A stretch of 64,000 nt of DNA, taken from NCBI GenBank assembly GCA_020637165.1, contig JACJWN010000008.1:62001-126000 (forward strand). Direction: 5' to 3'. The notes under the pieces were generated by a model that worked only from the letters and a program-made list of their open reading frames with translations, was not told the DNA's origin and did no database searches. Shown piece by piece: positions 34,368 to 43,749 of the stretch. This DNA is from Mycolicibacterium sp. (GTDB taxonomy: Bacteria; Actinomycetota; Actinomycetes; Mycobacteriales; Mycobacteriaceae). Within the stretch, counting starts at the first letter, position 1; the number at the start of each line of letters is the position of its first letter. The position numbers and the translations under genes are program-made.

Positions 34368-36406
34368 CCACCGCGATACGGCCGGCCCGGTGACCGAATC
34401 GCGATGCCGTAGTTGTGCGCAAGCCGAGTCACCATCTGCCGCGACAGCCCGTACCGGTTCGCGATGTGCGCCAGACTCTGCCGCTGCCCGATGTAGTGAA
34501 CTTCCAACGATTCTCTGGGCAGTATCCGCCGCGCGGCGCACACGCCGCGAGATCCCCCCGGCGGCACCAATCCGGCGGCCAAGTTGCTTTCCCGGAGAAC
34601 CCTGGACAGATTGACCTCCGCTCGGTGACCCCGCACCGGATCGCTGACGGCCCCCGATTCCCAACAGTGAGGGACCGTCGCGGGAACCCATGCCACCGGC
34701 TCGTCTGTGACGGCCTGTTCGGCTAGGAAGTGACCGGCGTAAGAGTCTGCGGTAGTGATGAATTCGCTGTTCAGCAATATCGGCAGGTCGGCCAACTTTG
34801 AGCGGAACTCCGGTGAGTCGATAGCCCAGCGCGCCCGGCTCCCGGGAGATCCGGTGATGCGTTCGTAGAGCCAACAGCGAGCAAGCGCGAGCCGCGGGCC
34901 GCGTCCCGGACTGATGCCCGAAGACAGGCAGATCTCGATCCACACCGACTCCGGCAGAAGGTTCCCGCACGACAAGGTCCGCCGACGCGCGTAGTCGATC
35001 GGCGCCCGCTCAGCGTCGAGCTGATCAGCCAGGTCCCCCAACGTGCGCCAGACCTCTCCGGCGCTACTGCTGCGTTCAATGAGCTGCAACACCCGTGACA
35101 CCGCCCGTGCGCTGGTGGCCGACCCCAGAAGCTCAGCGGCGGCGGAAAGACTTATGCGTGAACCAACGAGAACCACCGCGACGGCGAGAGCGGAACGCAC
35201 CTGGCTGAAGCCGACGCCGTCGCACCGCACGTTCAGACACAGTGGCGGCCACAATAGCGAGGGAAGCCAACGTGCTCGCTCGGGTGCACTACGTGGATGG
35301 GGACGCCGTGACGGTGGCGAATGCGTTCTGTAGCGCAGCTTGTCGCTCGCAGAAAGGTATGAAGACAACGCTGACAGTTGAGCTGAACGCAGCGTCGCGC
35401 TGATGCCGCGTCCCCAGCCGATGTTGGTGGCGCTCACTGATAGGCCGTGGCGCCGATTAAATGCGATCAGCCATCGCATGCGGCCGGCCGCCTCGGCGGG
35501 GTCTGCCGCGCTGAGGATGGATCCAGCAGCAGCGGCGGCGATTCCGCTCGCCACCGCAGAAGAATCTGCAGTCACTCCCCGGTAACTGAAAGCCGCTTCC
35601 TCCCTGGCGATTAGGAATTCCGCGATGACAGCGTCGCTTGTCAGGCGGCGAAGCTCATCGAGGTTGGGATAACGCAATATCCGACCGCCGAGAGCGCAGA
35701 GATCCGCGATCAGCGCGGACAACGGTACTGGCGCCCGGCCGTAAAGGCCCGTTTGCACAACGCCGGCGGACACCGCGGCGTCGATCATCTGCTGGACCGT
35801 CAGGATCGGATGGTCTTGTGCCAGTTGCAACACGGGCGCGCTTGACAGCTCGGTACCGCAGCGGGTGACGCCCCGGCCATGACAGCCGAGGAGCTTGTGC
35901 GCACAGAGGCCAGGGATTGGGATGAGGGCGACCGATGCCGGCACGCCCCGTTGCGGACCCTGGCAGGCAGGGCAGGCATCAGCCAGGAGGCAATTGTGTC
36001 GTAGACAGGCGAAACTCCACCGCAGCCGCCAGCTCAACATCCACCGCCCGCCGTTGTCGCCAAGGCAAGCTGGACAGAAGCGTGATCGACGCCTGCTGAG
36101 CCAGAGCATCGACTCGACCGATTCACGAGGGATATCCGGGCGGCCGAGCCGTCGAGCGATGTGGCTCAGCACCATGGCTCTGATGGCGCTCGGAGACTGG
36201 CCGGTGACAACGGACATGGATTTGAGCTGTTGGTCGTTCGTGGCGACGAGCCAACCGGCGGTGTAACTACGGCCACGTGCTGCCGTAAGACCGACACTGG
36301 CCAGGAGATCACCCCAAGCGCATTGCATCCGAGCGGCCAAGGCCTCAAGCCATGAGTCCACGGCCTCGCCTTCCACGGGTTGAACCCGCAACGGCAACGT
36401 GCGCAT
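34364..36406 (-). CDS. Second TniQ-family protein, divergent paralogue
   Basis: A 680-residue TniQ paralogue on the opposite strand. ATG 36406 (MRTLPLRVQPVEGEAVDSWL) is chosen because it aligns with the first TniQ start and has GGAGCGGG upstream; ATG 36454 would add 16 residues. Zinc ligands recur (RFCPACLGDN, ACLRHNCLLA, ACPACQGP). One C-terminal HTH (SLAHIANRYGLSRQMVTRLA) is present, but the second HTH and LysR-like wing are absent. It is divergently arranged with an XRE gene, across an 18-bp palindrome. A second target-site pathway is the obvious hypothesis; decay of a duplicate is the alternative, but the frame is fully open. Confidence 0.85.
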   Translation of the reverse strand: MRTLPLRVQPVEGEAVDSWLEALAARMQCAWGDLLASVGLTAARGRSYTAGWLVATNDQQLKSMSVVTGQSPSAIRAMVLSHIARRLGRPDIPRESVESMLWLSRRRSRFCPACLGDNGGRWMLSWRLRWSFACLRHNCLLADACPACQGPQRGVPASVALIPIPGLCAHKLLGCHGRGVTRCGTELSSAPVLQLAQDHPILTVQQMIDAAVSAGVVQTGLYGRAPVPLSALIADLCALGGRILRYPNLDELRRLTSDAVIAEFLIAREEAAFSYRGVTADSSAVASGIAAAAAGSILSAADPAEAAGRMRWLIAFNRRHGLSVSATNIGWGRGISATLRSAQLSALSSYLSASDKLRYRTHSPPSRRPHPRSAPERARWLPSLLWPPLCLNVRCDGVGFSQVRSALAVAVVLVGSRISLSAAAELLGSATSARAVSRVLQLIERSSSAGEVWRTLGDLADQLDAERAPIDYARRRTLSCGNLLPESVWIEICLSSGISPGRGPRLALARCWLYERITGSPGSRARWAIDSPEFRSKLADLPILLNSEFITTADSYAGHFLAEQAVTDEPVAWVPATVPHCWESGAVSDPVRGHRAEVNLSRVLRESNLAAGLVPPGGSRGVCAARRILPRESLEVHYIGQRQSLAHIANRYGLSRQMVTRLAHNYGIAIRSPGRPYRGG

Positions 36407-36453
36407 AGCGACCCGCTCCGCAAACTCGACTCCGGAATCTAAGCGTAATGCCA

Positions 36454-36471
36454 TGCCCTACTAGTAGGGCA
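36454..36471. promoter_or_regulatory. 18-bp perfect palindrome between tniQ2 and XRE gene
   Basis: TGCCCTACTAGTAGGGCA reads identically on both strands. It lies 48 bp before the tniQ2 start and just before the XRE reading frame. Such a dyad between a repressor gene and its divergent neighbour is the usual form of a repressor operator. It would let the XRE protein control both itself and the second TniQ. Confidence 0.7.
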
Positions 36472-36482
36472 GACACCGGCGC

Positions 36483-36779
36483 TTGCTGGCCGGATTACTT
36501 GGAGGCGTGCCAACGCGCCCGAGTCAGAACAACCCCGAGCGCGTCACGAACTGGGAGCGGTGGAGAGTCACGGTTGGCAACAACATCCGAGCAATCCGGG
36601 CCGGCAAAGGGATGACTCAAGAAGCTCTGGCCCTGCGATCTGGAGTTACCCGCAACGTTCTCATAGATGTGGAACTCGGTAAGCGCGGGATTCTCTACGA
36701 ACGGCTGATCGACATCGCCGACGCACTCGGTGTCCCCGTGGGCGACCTCTTTACCGAAGCAGACGACGCGAAATCCTGA
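36483..36779 (+). CDS. XRE/Cro-family HTH regulator
   Basis: A protein of up to 98 residues with a complete XRE helix-turn-helix domain, VGNNIRAIRAGKGMTQEALA through LIDIADALGVPVGDLF. The first ~25 residues are not conserved-looking. TTG 36483 or GTG 36507 are possible starts; GGAGG at 36501 is too close to the latter, so the start is uncertain. It is divergent from tniQ2 across the palindrome and 232 bp upstream of the nuclease-helicase. The 36,780-37,011 gap holds no recognisable gene. Confidence 0.75.
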   Translation: MLAGLLGGVPTRPSQNNPERVTNWERWRVTVGNNIRAIRAGKGMTQEALALRSGVTRNVLIDVELGKRGILYERLIDIADALGVPVGDLFTEADDAKS

Positions 36780-37011
36780 GGGGGGGAGGCCCAGAGTCGG
36801 CCGGCGTCTGTACATAGCGGGGATGGTTTTGGACGGCGGGACCGCATCGGCGAGTCAGGCGTGTGACCGAAACCATCACCTGATCCCTTACAGACTTCGC
36901 CGCACCGTTAACAGACGGCTCGACACTTGCATACCCGACCGGCGGCGCCCTTCCGAAAATGGGCCGCATGAGGGCCGAGGTGTCGGTTCTCAGTCTTAGG
37001 ATTCACTGCTC

Positions 37012-40000
37012 ATGGGGGATTTTGACAGCCTGGCTGCACGGTTCGACCCCGACCCACAGGTTCGGGGCCGGCAGTTCGAACGCGTCTGCAAGTGGTTCCT
37101 CGAGAATGACCCCGTATATCGCAGTGAAATTCGGCGGGTATCGCTCTGGAAGGACTGGCCGGCGCGGTGGGGCGGTGATGCCGGGATCGACCTGGTGGCC
37201 GAGGACCGTAACGGCGATTTGTGGGCGATTCAGGCCAAGGCGTATGACCCCAAGTATCGGGTTAGCAAGAAGGACGTCGACAAGTTCCTGGCCGAATCCG
37301 GCCGCAAGGTTTTTGCCTACCGGATGCTGATTGCCACCACCGATCTGATCGACCGCACCGGCGAGCGCACCATCCAGCAGCAGGAGAAGCGCAGCAGTTT
37401 CTTCCGCCTCAACGACCTGCGCGCCGCGGCGGTGGACTGGCCGGCCTCGCCGGAGCAGCTACGCCCGGCCAAGGAACGCAACCCCGCCACGCCGCGCCCG
37501 CATCAGGCCGAGGCGATCCGCGATGTGCTGAAGGGCTTCACAACCTCCGACCGCGGTCAGCTCGTCATGGCTTGCGGAACCGGCAAGACCCTCACCGGCC
37601 TATTCATCACCGAGGAACTGAAAGCCCAACGGACACTGGTGCTGTTGCCCTCGCTGTCGCTACTCAAGCAGACCCTCAACGAGTGGCGAGCCAATTGCGC
37701 CACGGACTTTGTGTCTCTGCCGGTGTGTTCCGACGACACCGTGTCCGACGCCGAAGACATCGCGATCGCCCATACCGCCGATCTCGGCGTTCCGGTTACT
37801 ACCGACCCGACGCAGATCGCGGCCTTCCTGCGCCGCAAGTCCGGCCCTTTGGTGGTGCTCTCGACGTATCAGTCCTCACCGCAGATCCAGGCGGCGTTCA
37901 AACTCGGCAGAGTCCCAGGATTCGACCTCGTGATCGCAGACGAAGCGCACCGCGTCGCCGGTCCGGTGTCCTCGGCCTTCGCCACCGTGCTCGACGCCGA
38001 TGCGATCAAGAGCGATCGGCGGCTATTCATGACGGCCACCCCGCGCTACTTCACCGGTCGCGTCCGCAAAGCGGCGCAAGAGGCCGACTATGAGGTCGCG
38101 TCGATGGACGACGGGAAGAAGTTCGGCCCGGTCTTCCACCGGCTGCCGTTCGGTGAGGCCATCGAACGTGACCTGCTCACCGACTACCAAGTTGTCGTCG
38201 TCGGTGTGGACGACGCGACCTATCAGGAATGGGCCGAGAAGGGCGCCCTGGTCACCCGCGACGGCACGACGATCGACAACGCCGCGACCCTGGCCGGGCA
38301 GATCGGTCTTGCCAAAGCGATGCGGAAATACGATCTGCGGCGGGTGATTTCGTTTCACTCTCGGGTCAAGCGCGCGCGCGAGTTCGCCACCTCGCTACCC
38401 GACGTCATCGACTGGATGCCAGCACGGCAGCGACCGAAAGGCACCCTGTGGTCCGACGTCGCCACCGGCGAGATGCCCGCCGGCGACCGCTACGTCTTGC
38501 TCCAACGCCTGGGCCGCCTCGATGACACCGACCGCGGCCTGCTGGCCAACGCCCGCTGCCTCTCCGAGGGCGTCGACGTGCCAACGCTCGACGGGGTAGC
38601 CTTCGTCGATCCCCGCCGCAGCGAGGTCGATATCGTCCAGGCGGTCGGCCGCGCGATCCGCAAATCCGAGTCCAAGACCGTGGGCACCATCGTGATCCCG
38701 GTATTTGTCGACCCCGACGCCGATCCCGAAGTAGCCCTGGACTCCTCGGCGTTCAAGCCAGTGTGGGACATCGTCAAAGCTCTCCGAGCCCACGACGCCG
38801 AACTCGGTGAGCTGCTCGATGCGCTGCGTCGGCAGATGGGACGCAAGAAAGGTAAACCCGGGCTGCCCGGGAAGATTCAGGTCGATCTGCCTGCCGCGAT
38901 CGGCCAGGATTTCTCGGCCGCGTTCAACGCTAGGCTCGTGGAGCAGACCACGCAGCCGTGGGAGTTTTGGGTGGGGCTTCTCGAGAGTTTCGCCGAAGAG
39001 TTCGGCCATGCGCGGGTTCCGCGCGGATACAAGCTAGACGGCTTCCAGCTGGACAACTGGGTTACCAACCAGCGGGCATTCAGGCGCCGAGGGATGCTCT
39101 CCGAGGAACGCCAGCGGCAACTGGAAGCCTTGCCCGGGTGGGCATGGGATCCCTTTGACGAGCAGTGGGAGGAAGCCTTTCGTCAACTTCAGAATTTTGT
39201 TGCCTCCCAGAGACATTCCCGCGTACCGCGGCCCGAAAGGCCACTTAGCACTTGGGTCCAGGCTCAGCGCGGCAAGTTCCTCAAGGGAATCCTTGACGAC
39301 GAGCGCCGTCAGCGCCTGGAAGCCCTTCCCGGCTGGACCTGGGACCCGTTCGACGATCAATGGGAAGCGGGATTTGCGCATCTGGTGGCCTACGTCGAGG
39401 AGCACGGGAATGCCTGGGTTCCCGGCCCGTTCACCGTGGCTGGATACCCGTTGGGCGCGTGGGCGGGGACGCAACGACAGCAATTCGCCAACGGGAAGTT
39501 AGACGAAGAACGTCGTCGGCGGCTGGAAGCCCTACCCGGCTGGACGTGGCGTGGCGTCCAGGTCGAACGGTGGGAGCAGGGCTTCGCCCAGCTGGCCGAG
39601 TACGTCGCGATCCACGGAACGGCACGCACCTCAGGTGAGGAGAAGTTTCAGGGTTTCCCCCTTGGCCGTTGGGTCAGCCGGCAGCGGGTCGCGCGTACCA
39701 ACGGTCAGCTCAGCGCAGAGCGTGCGGCCAGACTGGAGGGGTTGCCCGGCTGGGTCTGGGATGACATCGCCGCCCGCTGGGAGGACGGGTTCACCCATCT
39801 GCTCGACTACGTCGCCGAACATGGCACCTCGCGGGTTCCATTCAGCTACCGCAGTCCCGACGGCCTGCGCCTGGGGCAGTGGATCAACGTCCAACGCAAT
39901 GCCCACGCGGCTGGCACCCTGACCGATGACCGACGCAAAAAGCTTGAAGGCCTTACCGATTGGAGCTGGAACGCCCGGCTCCAATTGTGGGAGGACGGAT

Positions 40001-41874
40001 ACGACGCACTCTGCCGCTACGTCTCGGTAAACGGATCGGCTGCGCTGCCCTACGACTGCGTTTTCGAAGGTGTGAATCTCGGGCTCTGGGTGACCACTCA
40101 ACGCCGCGCCAACACCGAGGGCAAACTCTCCAAGACGAGGCAAAAGCGGCTCGAAGCGCTCCCTCACTGGGTTTGGGATGTCAAAGATGAGCAATGGGCG
40201 GCCGGACTCGCTCACCTTCTCAAATGGGTCGAAAGCACCGGCAGCAGTGCGGGGTTGCCGCGGGAGTACCTTGACCCCGAGGACGGCTACCAGGTGGGCA
40301 ATTGGGTTATCAACCAACGGGCGGCCCGCCGCCGAGGGAAGCTCGCGGAAGAACGGCAGCGCCAACTTGAGGAAGTGCCGGGCTGGTCGTGGGACCCCAA
40401 GTCGGACAGCTGGGAAGCGAAGTTTGCGACGCTGACTCGGTACGTGAACCAACACGGAGATACTCAAGTGCCGGCGGGATTGGTCTTCGAAGGGGTCCGG
40501 CTGGATTCATGGTGCAGGAACCAGCGGGCCGCCGCTAGCAGAGGGCGACTGAGCAAGGACCGCCGCCGTCGCCTGGAGGAGTTGCCGGGCTGGGTGTGGG
40601 ACACCTTCGATGCCCAATGGGAGAACGCCTACGTCGCGCTGTGCGCCTTCGTGAAACGTGAAGGCACAGCGTTGGTTCCGCAGTCACATCGCGAGGACGG
40701 GTTCGCGCTGGGGGGGTGGGTCAGCCAGCAGCGGAGCAAAGGGGCGAAGGGAGAGTTAAGTCCCGACCGTGCACGTCGACTGGAAGAGCTTCCCGGTTGG
40801 TCCTGGGATCCAAAGTCGGACTACTGGGAGTCGGCTTTCGATCTTCTCTGCGCGTATCAGCGGGAGAACGGGAAAACGGCTGTTCCTGGCAGCTTGATCT
40901 ATGAGGGGTTCAAACTCGGCGAATGGGTGGAACGCCAGCGATCCGCGTATCGGAAAGGAGCACTGGACCTGGCTCGCGTGCGTCGAATAGAAGCGATCGA
41001 CGGGTGGCTGTGGACGCCAACAGAAGACAAATGGGAGCGGGGCTTCACCGAGTTGGTCGCGTATGCCGCCGAACACGGTGACGCGCTGGTGCCTGTTGCC
41101 TACGCCGTCAACGGTTACCGGCTCGGTGGCTGGGTGAACACTCAACGACTGGCGTACTTCGACGGCACCATGCTCCCGGAGCGCCGGGCCCGACTGGAGA
41201 ACGTGTCCGGTTGGTCGTGGGATCCACTCGGCGACAGTTGGGAACGGGCGTTCAACCTTGTCGCCGACTACGCCAACGAGCATGGAACGGCCCGCATCCC
41301 AGACGATTACCGCGTCGGCGAGTTCGGTCTGGGTGCATGGGTGGGCACACAGCGCACCGGTCGGCGGAAAGGCACCCTGTCGGCTGACCGCGAAAAGCGG
41401 TTGGGCGCGTTGCCCGGATGGATTTGGGATCACTCACAAGCTCAATGGGACGACTCGATCGCAGCGCTGCGCCACTACCTTCAGGAGCACGGCGATACGC
41501 GTGTTCCCCAAGGACTGACCTTTGATGGTGTGCCGCTGGGTAACTGGGTGGCCCGGCAACGCCGCGAGTACGTGAAGGAGACGTTGGCCCCTGAGCGCCA
41601 GCAGGAGTTGGAGCGATTGCCGACGTGGAGTTGGGATCCCCGCGCCGATCAGTGGGAACAACGATTCACGTTGTTGAAGAGCTACGTCGACGAGCACGGT
41701 GACGCTCGTGTACCGGCTCCCTACAAGGTCGCCGGATTCGCCCTCGGCTCGTGGGTTCGCGACCAACGCGAAAGCTATCGCAAAGGGACCTTGGCACCGG
41801 ACCGTCAGAAGAGACTGGCGGCGTTGCCGCGGTGGAGTTGGGATGGGTGGCCCGGCAACGCCGCGAGTACGTGA
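37012..41874 (+). CDS. PD-(D/E)XK nuclease - DEAH helicase with 14 helicase-associated repeats
   Basis: A 1620-residue protein, cargo of element A. Residues 18-110 are an Mrr-like nuclease domain (GIDLVAEDRNGDLWAIQAKA; Asp59, Gln74, Lys76). A superfamily-2 helicase follows: Walker A ACGTGKT near 189-193, DEAH near 310 (VIADEAHRVAG), motif III (MTATPRYF) and motif VI (QAVGRAIRKSES). From about 643 to 1610 there are 14 repeats of ~69 residues (W-x5-F-x2-L-x2-Y ... G-x2-LG-x-W-x4-R ... LE-x-LPGW-x-W), the helicase-associated domain. The last nine residues are foreign, read through a duplication junction. A defence or restriction role is plausible but unproven. Confidence 0.85.
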   Translation: MGDFDSLAARFDPDPQVRGRQFERVCKWFLENDPVYRSEIRRVSLWKDWPARWGGDAGIDLVAEDRNGDLWAIQAKAYDPKYRVSKKDVDKFLAESGRKVFAYRMLIATTDLIDRTGERTIQQQEKRSSFFRLNDLRAAAVDWPASPEQLRPAKERNPATPRPHQAEAIRDVLKGFTTSDRGQLVMACGTGKTLTGLFITEELKAQRTLVLLPSLSLLKQTLNEWRANCATDFVSLPVCSDDTVSDAEDIAIAHTADLGVPVTTDPTQIAAFLRRKSGPLVVLSTYQSSPQIQAAFKLGRVPGFDLVIADEAHRVAGPVSSAFATVLDADAIKSDRRLFMTATPRYFTGRVRKAAQEADYEVASMDDGKKFGPVFHRLPFGEAIERDLLTDYQVVVVGVDDATYQEWAEKGALVTRDGTTIDNAATLAGQIGLAKAMRKYDLRRVISFHSRVKRAREFATSLPDVIDWMPARQRPKGTLWSDVATGEMPAGDRYVLLQRLGRLDDTDRGLLANARCLSEGVDVPTLDGVAFVDPRRSEVDIVQAVGRAIRKSESKTVGTIVIPVFVDPDADPEVALDSSAFKPVWDIVKALRAHDAELGELLDALRRQMGRKKGKPGLPGKIQVDLPAAIGQDFSAAFNARLVEQTTQPWEFWVGLLESFAEEFGHARVPRGYKLDGFQLDNWVTNQRAFRRRGMLSEERQRQLEALPGWAWDPFDEQWEEAFRQLQNFVASQRHSRVPRPERPLSTWVQAQRGKFLKGILDDERRQRLEALPGWTWDPFDDQWEAGFAHLVAYVEEHGNAWVPGPFTVAGYPLGAWAGTQRQQFANGKLDEERRRRLEALPGWTWRGVQVERWEQGFAQLAEYVAIHGTARTSGEEKFQGFPLGRWVSRQRVARTNGQLSAERAARLEGLPGWVWDDIAARWEDGFTHLLDYVAEHGTSRVPFSYRSPDGLRLGQWINVQRNAHAAGTLTDDRRKKLEGLTDWSWNARLQLWEDGYDALCRYVSVNGSAALPYDCVFEGVNLGLWVTTQRRANTEGKLSKTRQKRLEALPHWVWDVKDEQWAAGLAHLLKWVESTGSSAGLPREYLDPEDGYQVGNWVINQRAARRRGKLAEERQRQLEEVPGWSWDPKSDSWEAKFATLTRYVNQHGDTQVPAGLVFEGVRLDSWCRNQRAAASRGRLSKDRRRRLEELPGWVWDTFDAQWENAYVALCAFVKREGTALVPQSHREDGFALGGWVSQQRSKGAKGELSPDRARRLEELPGWSWDPKSDYWESAFDLLCAYQRENGKTAVPGSLIYEGFKLGEWVERQRSAYRKGALDLARVRRIEAIDGWLWTPTEDKWERGFTELVAYAAEHGDALVPVAYAVNGYRLGGWVNTQRLAYFDGTMLPERRARLENVSGWSWDPLGDSWERAFNLVADYANEHGTARIPDDYRVGEFGLGAWVGTQRTGRRKGTLSADREKRLGALPGWIWDHSQAQWDDSIAALRHYLQEHGDTRVPQGLTFDGVPLGNWVARQRREYVKETLAPERQQELERLPTWSWDPRADQWEQRFTLLKSYVDEHGDARVPAPYKVAGFALGSWVRDQRESYRKGTLAPDRQKRLAALPRWSWDGWPGNAAST

Positions 41875-42067
41875 AGGAGACGTTGGCCCCTGAGCGCCAG
41901 CAGGAGTTGGAGCGATTGCCGACGTGGAGTTGGGATCCCCGCGCCGATCAGTGGGAACAACGATTCACGTTGTTGAAGAGCTACGTCGACGAGCACGGTG
42001 ACGCTCGTGTACCGGCTCCCTACAAGGTCGCCGGATTCGCCCTCGGCTCGTGGGTTCGCGACCAACG
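41545..42067 (+). repeat. 299-bp tandem duplication in the helicase 3' end
   Basis: The sequence starting TGGGTGGCCCGGCAACGCCG at 41545 repeats at 41844, an offset of 299 bp. The second copy runs to 42067, where an IS21-family element interrupts it, and resumes at 46054. Since 299 is not a multiple of three, the second copy is out of frame and ends the helicase at 41874. The first copy still encodes the complete last repeat. The copies differ by very few bases, so the event is recent. Confidence 0.9.
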
Positions 42068-42183
42068 TGCCCATGGCCATGAAAAAGTCCCCACTGGTGG
42101 CCAGGTGGAGGTCCCCGGTTTTGGCCAAGTAAAAGTCCCCACCCTGTGTTCGTCGTGTTGATCAGGAACTGAGGGCCCCGGCG

Positions 42184-43749
42184 GTGACGGTGAAGGCGCC
42201 AACCATTCATCACCACCACCGGGGAGTTCCATTGAAGTCTGCGAAGGACCGTATGGACATCATTACTACCTACCAAGATCTCGGGTCGTACCGAGCTGCC
42301 GCCGATGCGTGCGGCACGACCCATAAGACCGTCAAACGGGTCATGACAAAGTTCTGGGCCGAGCAGGCCGGGGAACCGCCGGCTGTTCGGGCCGAGCGGG
42401 ACCACAACTACGATTCGGTGGCTGATCTGGTCGCCGAGCGGGTGGCCAAGTCCGAGGCTCGGATGTCGGCCAAGCGGATGCTGCCGATCGCCCGCGCCGC
42501 TGGCTACAGCGGATCGGACCGAAACTTCCGGCGCCTGGTGGCCGAGGCGAAAACGTTGTGGCGCAGGCAACATCACCGCGGCCGACGCCCTGCGGTGTGG
42601 TCACCGGGTGAGTATCTGGTGATTGACTGGGCTCAGGCCGCACCGGGGTTGTTCCTGTTCTGCGCGGTGTTGGCCTTCTCGCGCTGGCGGTTCGTGGCCT
42701 TCGCTACCGACCAGCGGGCATCGACCACGCTGGGGTTGATCGCCGAGGCGCTGTCGGCGATCGGTGGTGTGCCGGCCCGGGTGCTGGCCGATCGGATGGC
42801 GTGTTTGAAGGGCGGGGTGGTCGCCAATGTCGTGGTGCCCACCCCGGACTACGTGCGATTGGCCACCCATTACGGCTTCACCCCGGATTTCTGCCACGCC
42901 GAGGACCCGCAGTCCAAAGGCATCGTGGAACACCTGTGCGGCTACGCACAACGCGATCTGGCGGTCCCGCTGCTCACCGAGGCCGCCATCGCCGGGCGCA
43001 CGCTGGATCTGCGCACCGCCAACGCCGCAGCCCGCCGGTGGTGCACTGAAGTCAATGCCGCGGTGCATTCGGAGATCTGCGCGGTGCCCGATGAGCGGCT
43101 GGCCATCGAGCGTGAGCTGTTGCGGCCGCTGCCCTCGCTGCGCCTGCAGATCGGGACTCCGCCGCTGAGCCGCAAGGTCGACCGGCTCTCGTGTGTCCGG
43201 TATGCCTCGGCCCGCTACTCAGTGCCCACCCGGCTGATCGGTGCCACGGTGACCGTGGTGGTCGATCACGACAGGGTGTGTCTGCTGGAGCCAGCCACCG
43301 GGGTGGTGGTGGCCGAGCACCCCCTCGGCGCCCCGGGTAGCGCCTCGATCCTCGATGCCCACTACAACGGTGCTCGTCCGGCGCCGGATCGTGGGCCGCG
43401 CCCGAAAACCACGGTGGAGAAACAGTTCTGCGCCATGGGGTCTGACGCCGAGGCGTTCCTGGTCGGGGCCGCCGCGATCGGCAACACCCGGCTGGGCGCG
43501 GAGTTGGAGATCCTGCTGGCTCTCGGTGCCGCCCACGGCGAGCAGGCCCTTCTGGCCGCCCTGCATCGGGCGGTGGCGTTTCGCCGGTTCCGCGCCACTG
43601 ATGTGCGTTCCATCCTGGCTGCCGGCGCGGGGACCCCGCAGCCCTGCCCGGCCGGGGACGCGTTGGTCCTGGACCTGCCGGTGGCCCCGACCCGCTCGCT
43701 GGAGGCCTACAAGATCAGCCCGCTCATCGACGGTGGGGTGAGCTCATGA
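42184..43749 (+). CDS. istA: IS21-family transposase IstA
   Basis: A 521-residue IstA-type DDE transposase. An N-terminal HTH (YQDLGSYRAAADACGTTHKT) is followed by the rve-type core with acids in LVIDWAQAAPG, VLADRMACLKG and PQSKGIVEHLCGY. The C-terminal domain (RYSVPTRLIGATVTVVVDHD) is the usual IS21 form. The exact start is uncertain: GTG 42184 gives a His-rich leader, and a start near 42235-42255 is possible. Its stop overlaps the istB start (ATGA at 43746). Confidence 0.9.
   Translation: MTVKAPTIHHHHRGVPLKSAKDRMDIITTYQDLGSYRAAADACGTTHKTVKRVMTKFWAEQAGEPPAVRAERDHNYDSVADLVAERVAKSEARMSAKRMLPIARAAGYSGSDRNFRRLVAEAKTLWRRQHHRGRRPAVWSPGEYLVIDWAQAAPGLFLFCAVLAFSRWRFVAFATDQRASTTLGLIAEALSAIGGVPARVLADRMACLKGGVVANVVVPTPDYVRLATHYGFTPDFCHAEDPQSKGIVEHLCGYAQRDLAVPLLTEAAIAGRTLDLRTANAAARRWCTEVNAAVHSEICAVPDERLAIERELLRPLPSLRLQIGTPPLSRKVDRLSCVRYASARYSVPTRLIGATVTVVVDHDRVCLLEPATGVVVAEHPLGAPGSASILDAHYNGARPAPDRGPRPKTTVEKQFCAMGSDAEAFLVGAAAIGNTRLGAELEILLALGAAHGEQALLAALHRAVAFRRFRATDVRSILAAGAGTPQPCPAGDALVLDLPVAPTRSLEAYKISPLIDGGVSS

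Noticed and set aside
38395-41766. Long minus-strand frames opposite the helicase repeats
   Set aside because: The repeated W/G-rich coding on the plus strand creates periodic open frames on the other strand; none resembles a known protein.
37012-41874. Classical Type I restriction HsdR subunit
   Set aside because: Nuclease and helicase domains are present but no HsdM or HsdS gene is nearby, and the 14 helicase-associated repeats are not an HsdR feature.
42068-42183. A separate promoter or small RNA at the IS21 left end
   Set aside because: The GTCCCC/TGGCC repeats are the normal internal end repeats of IS21 elements.
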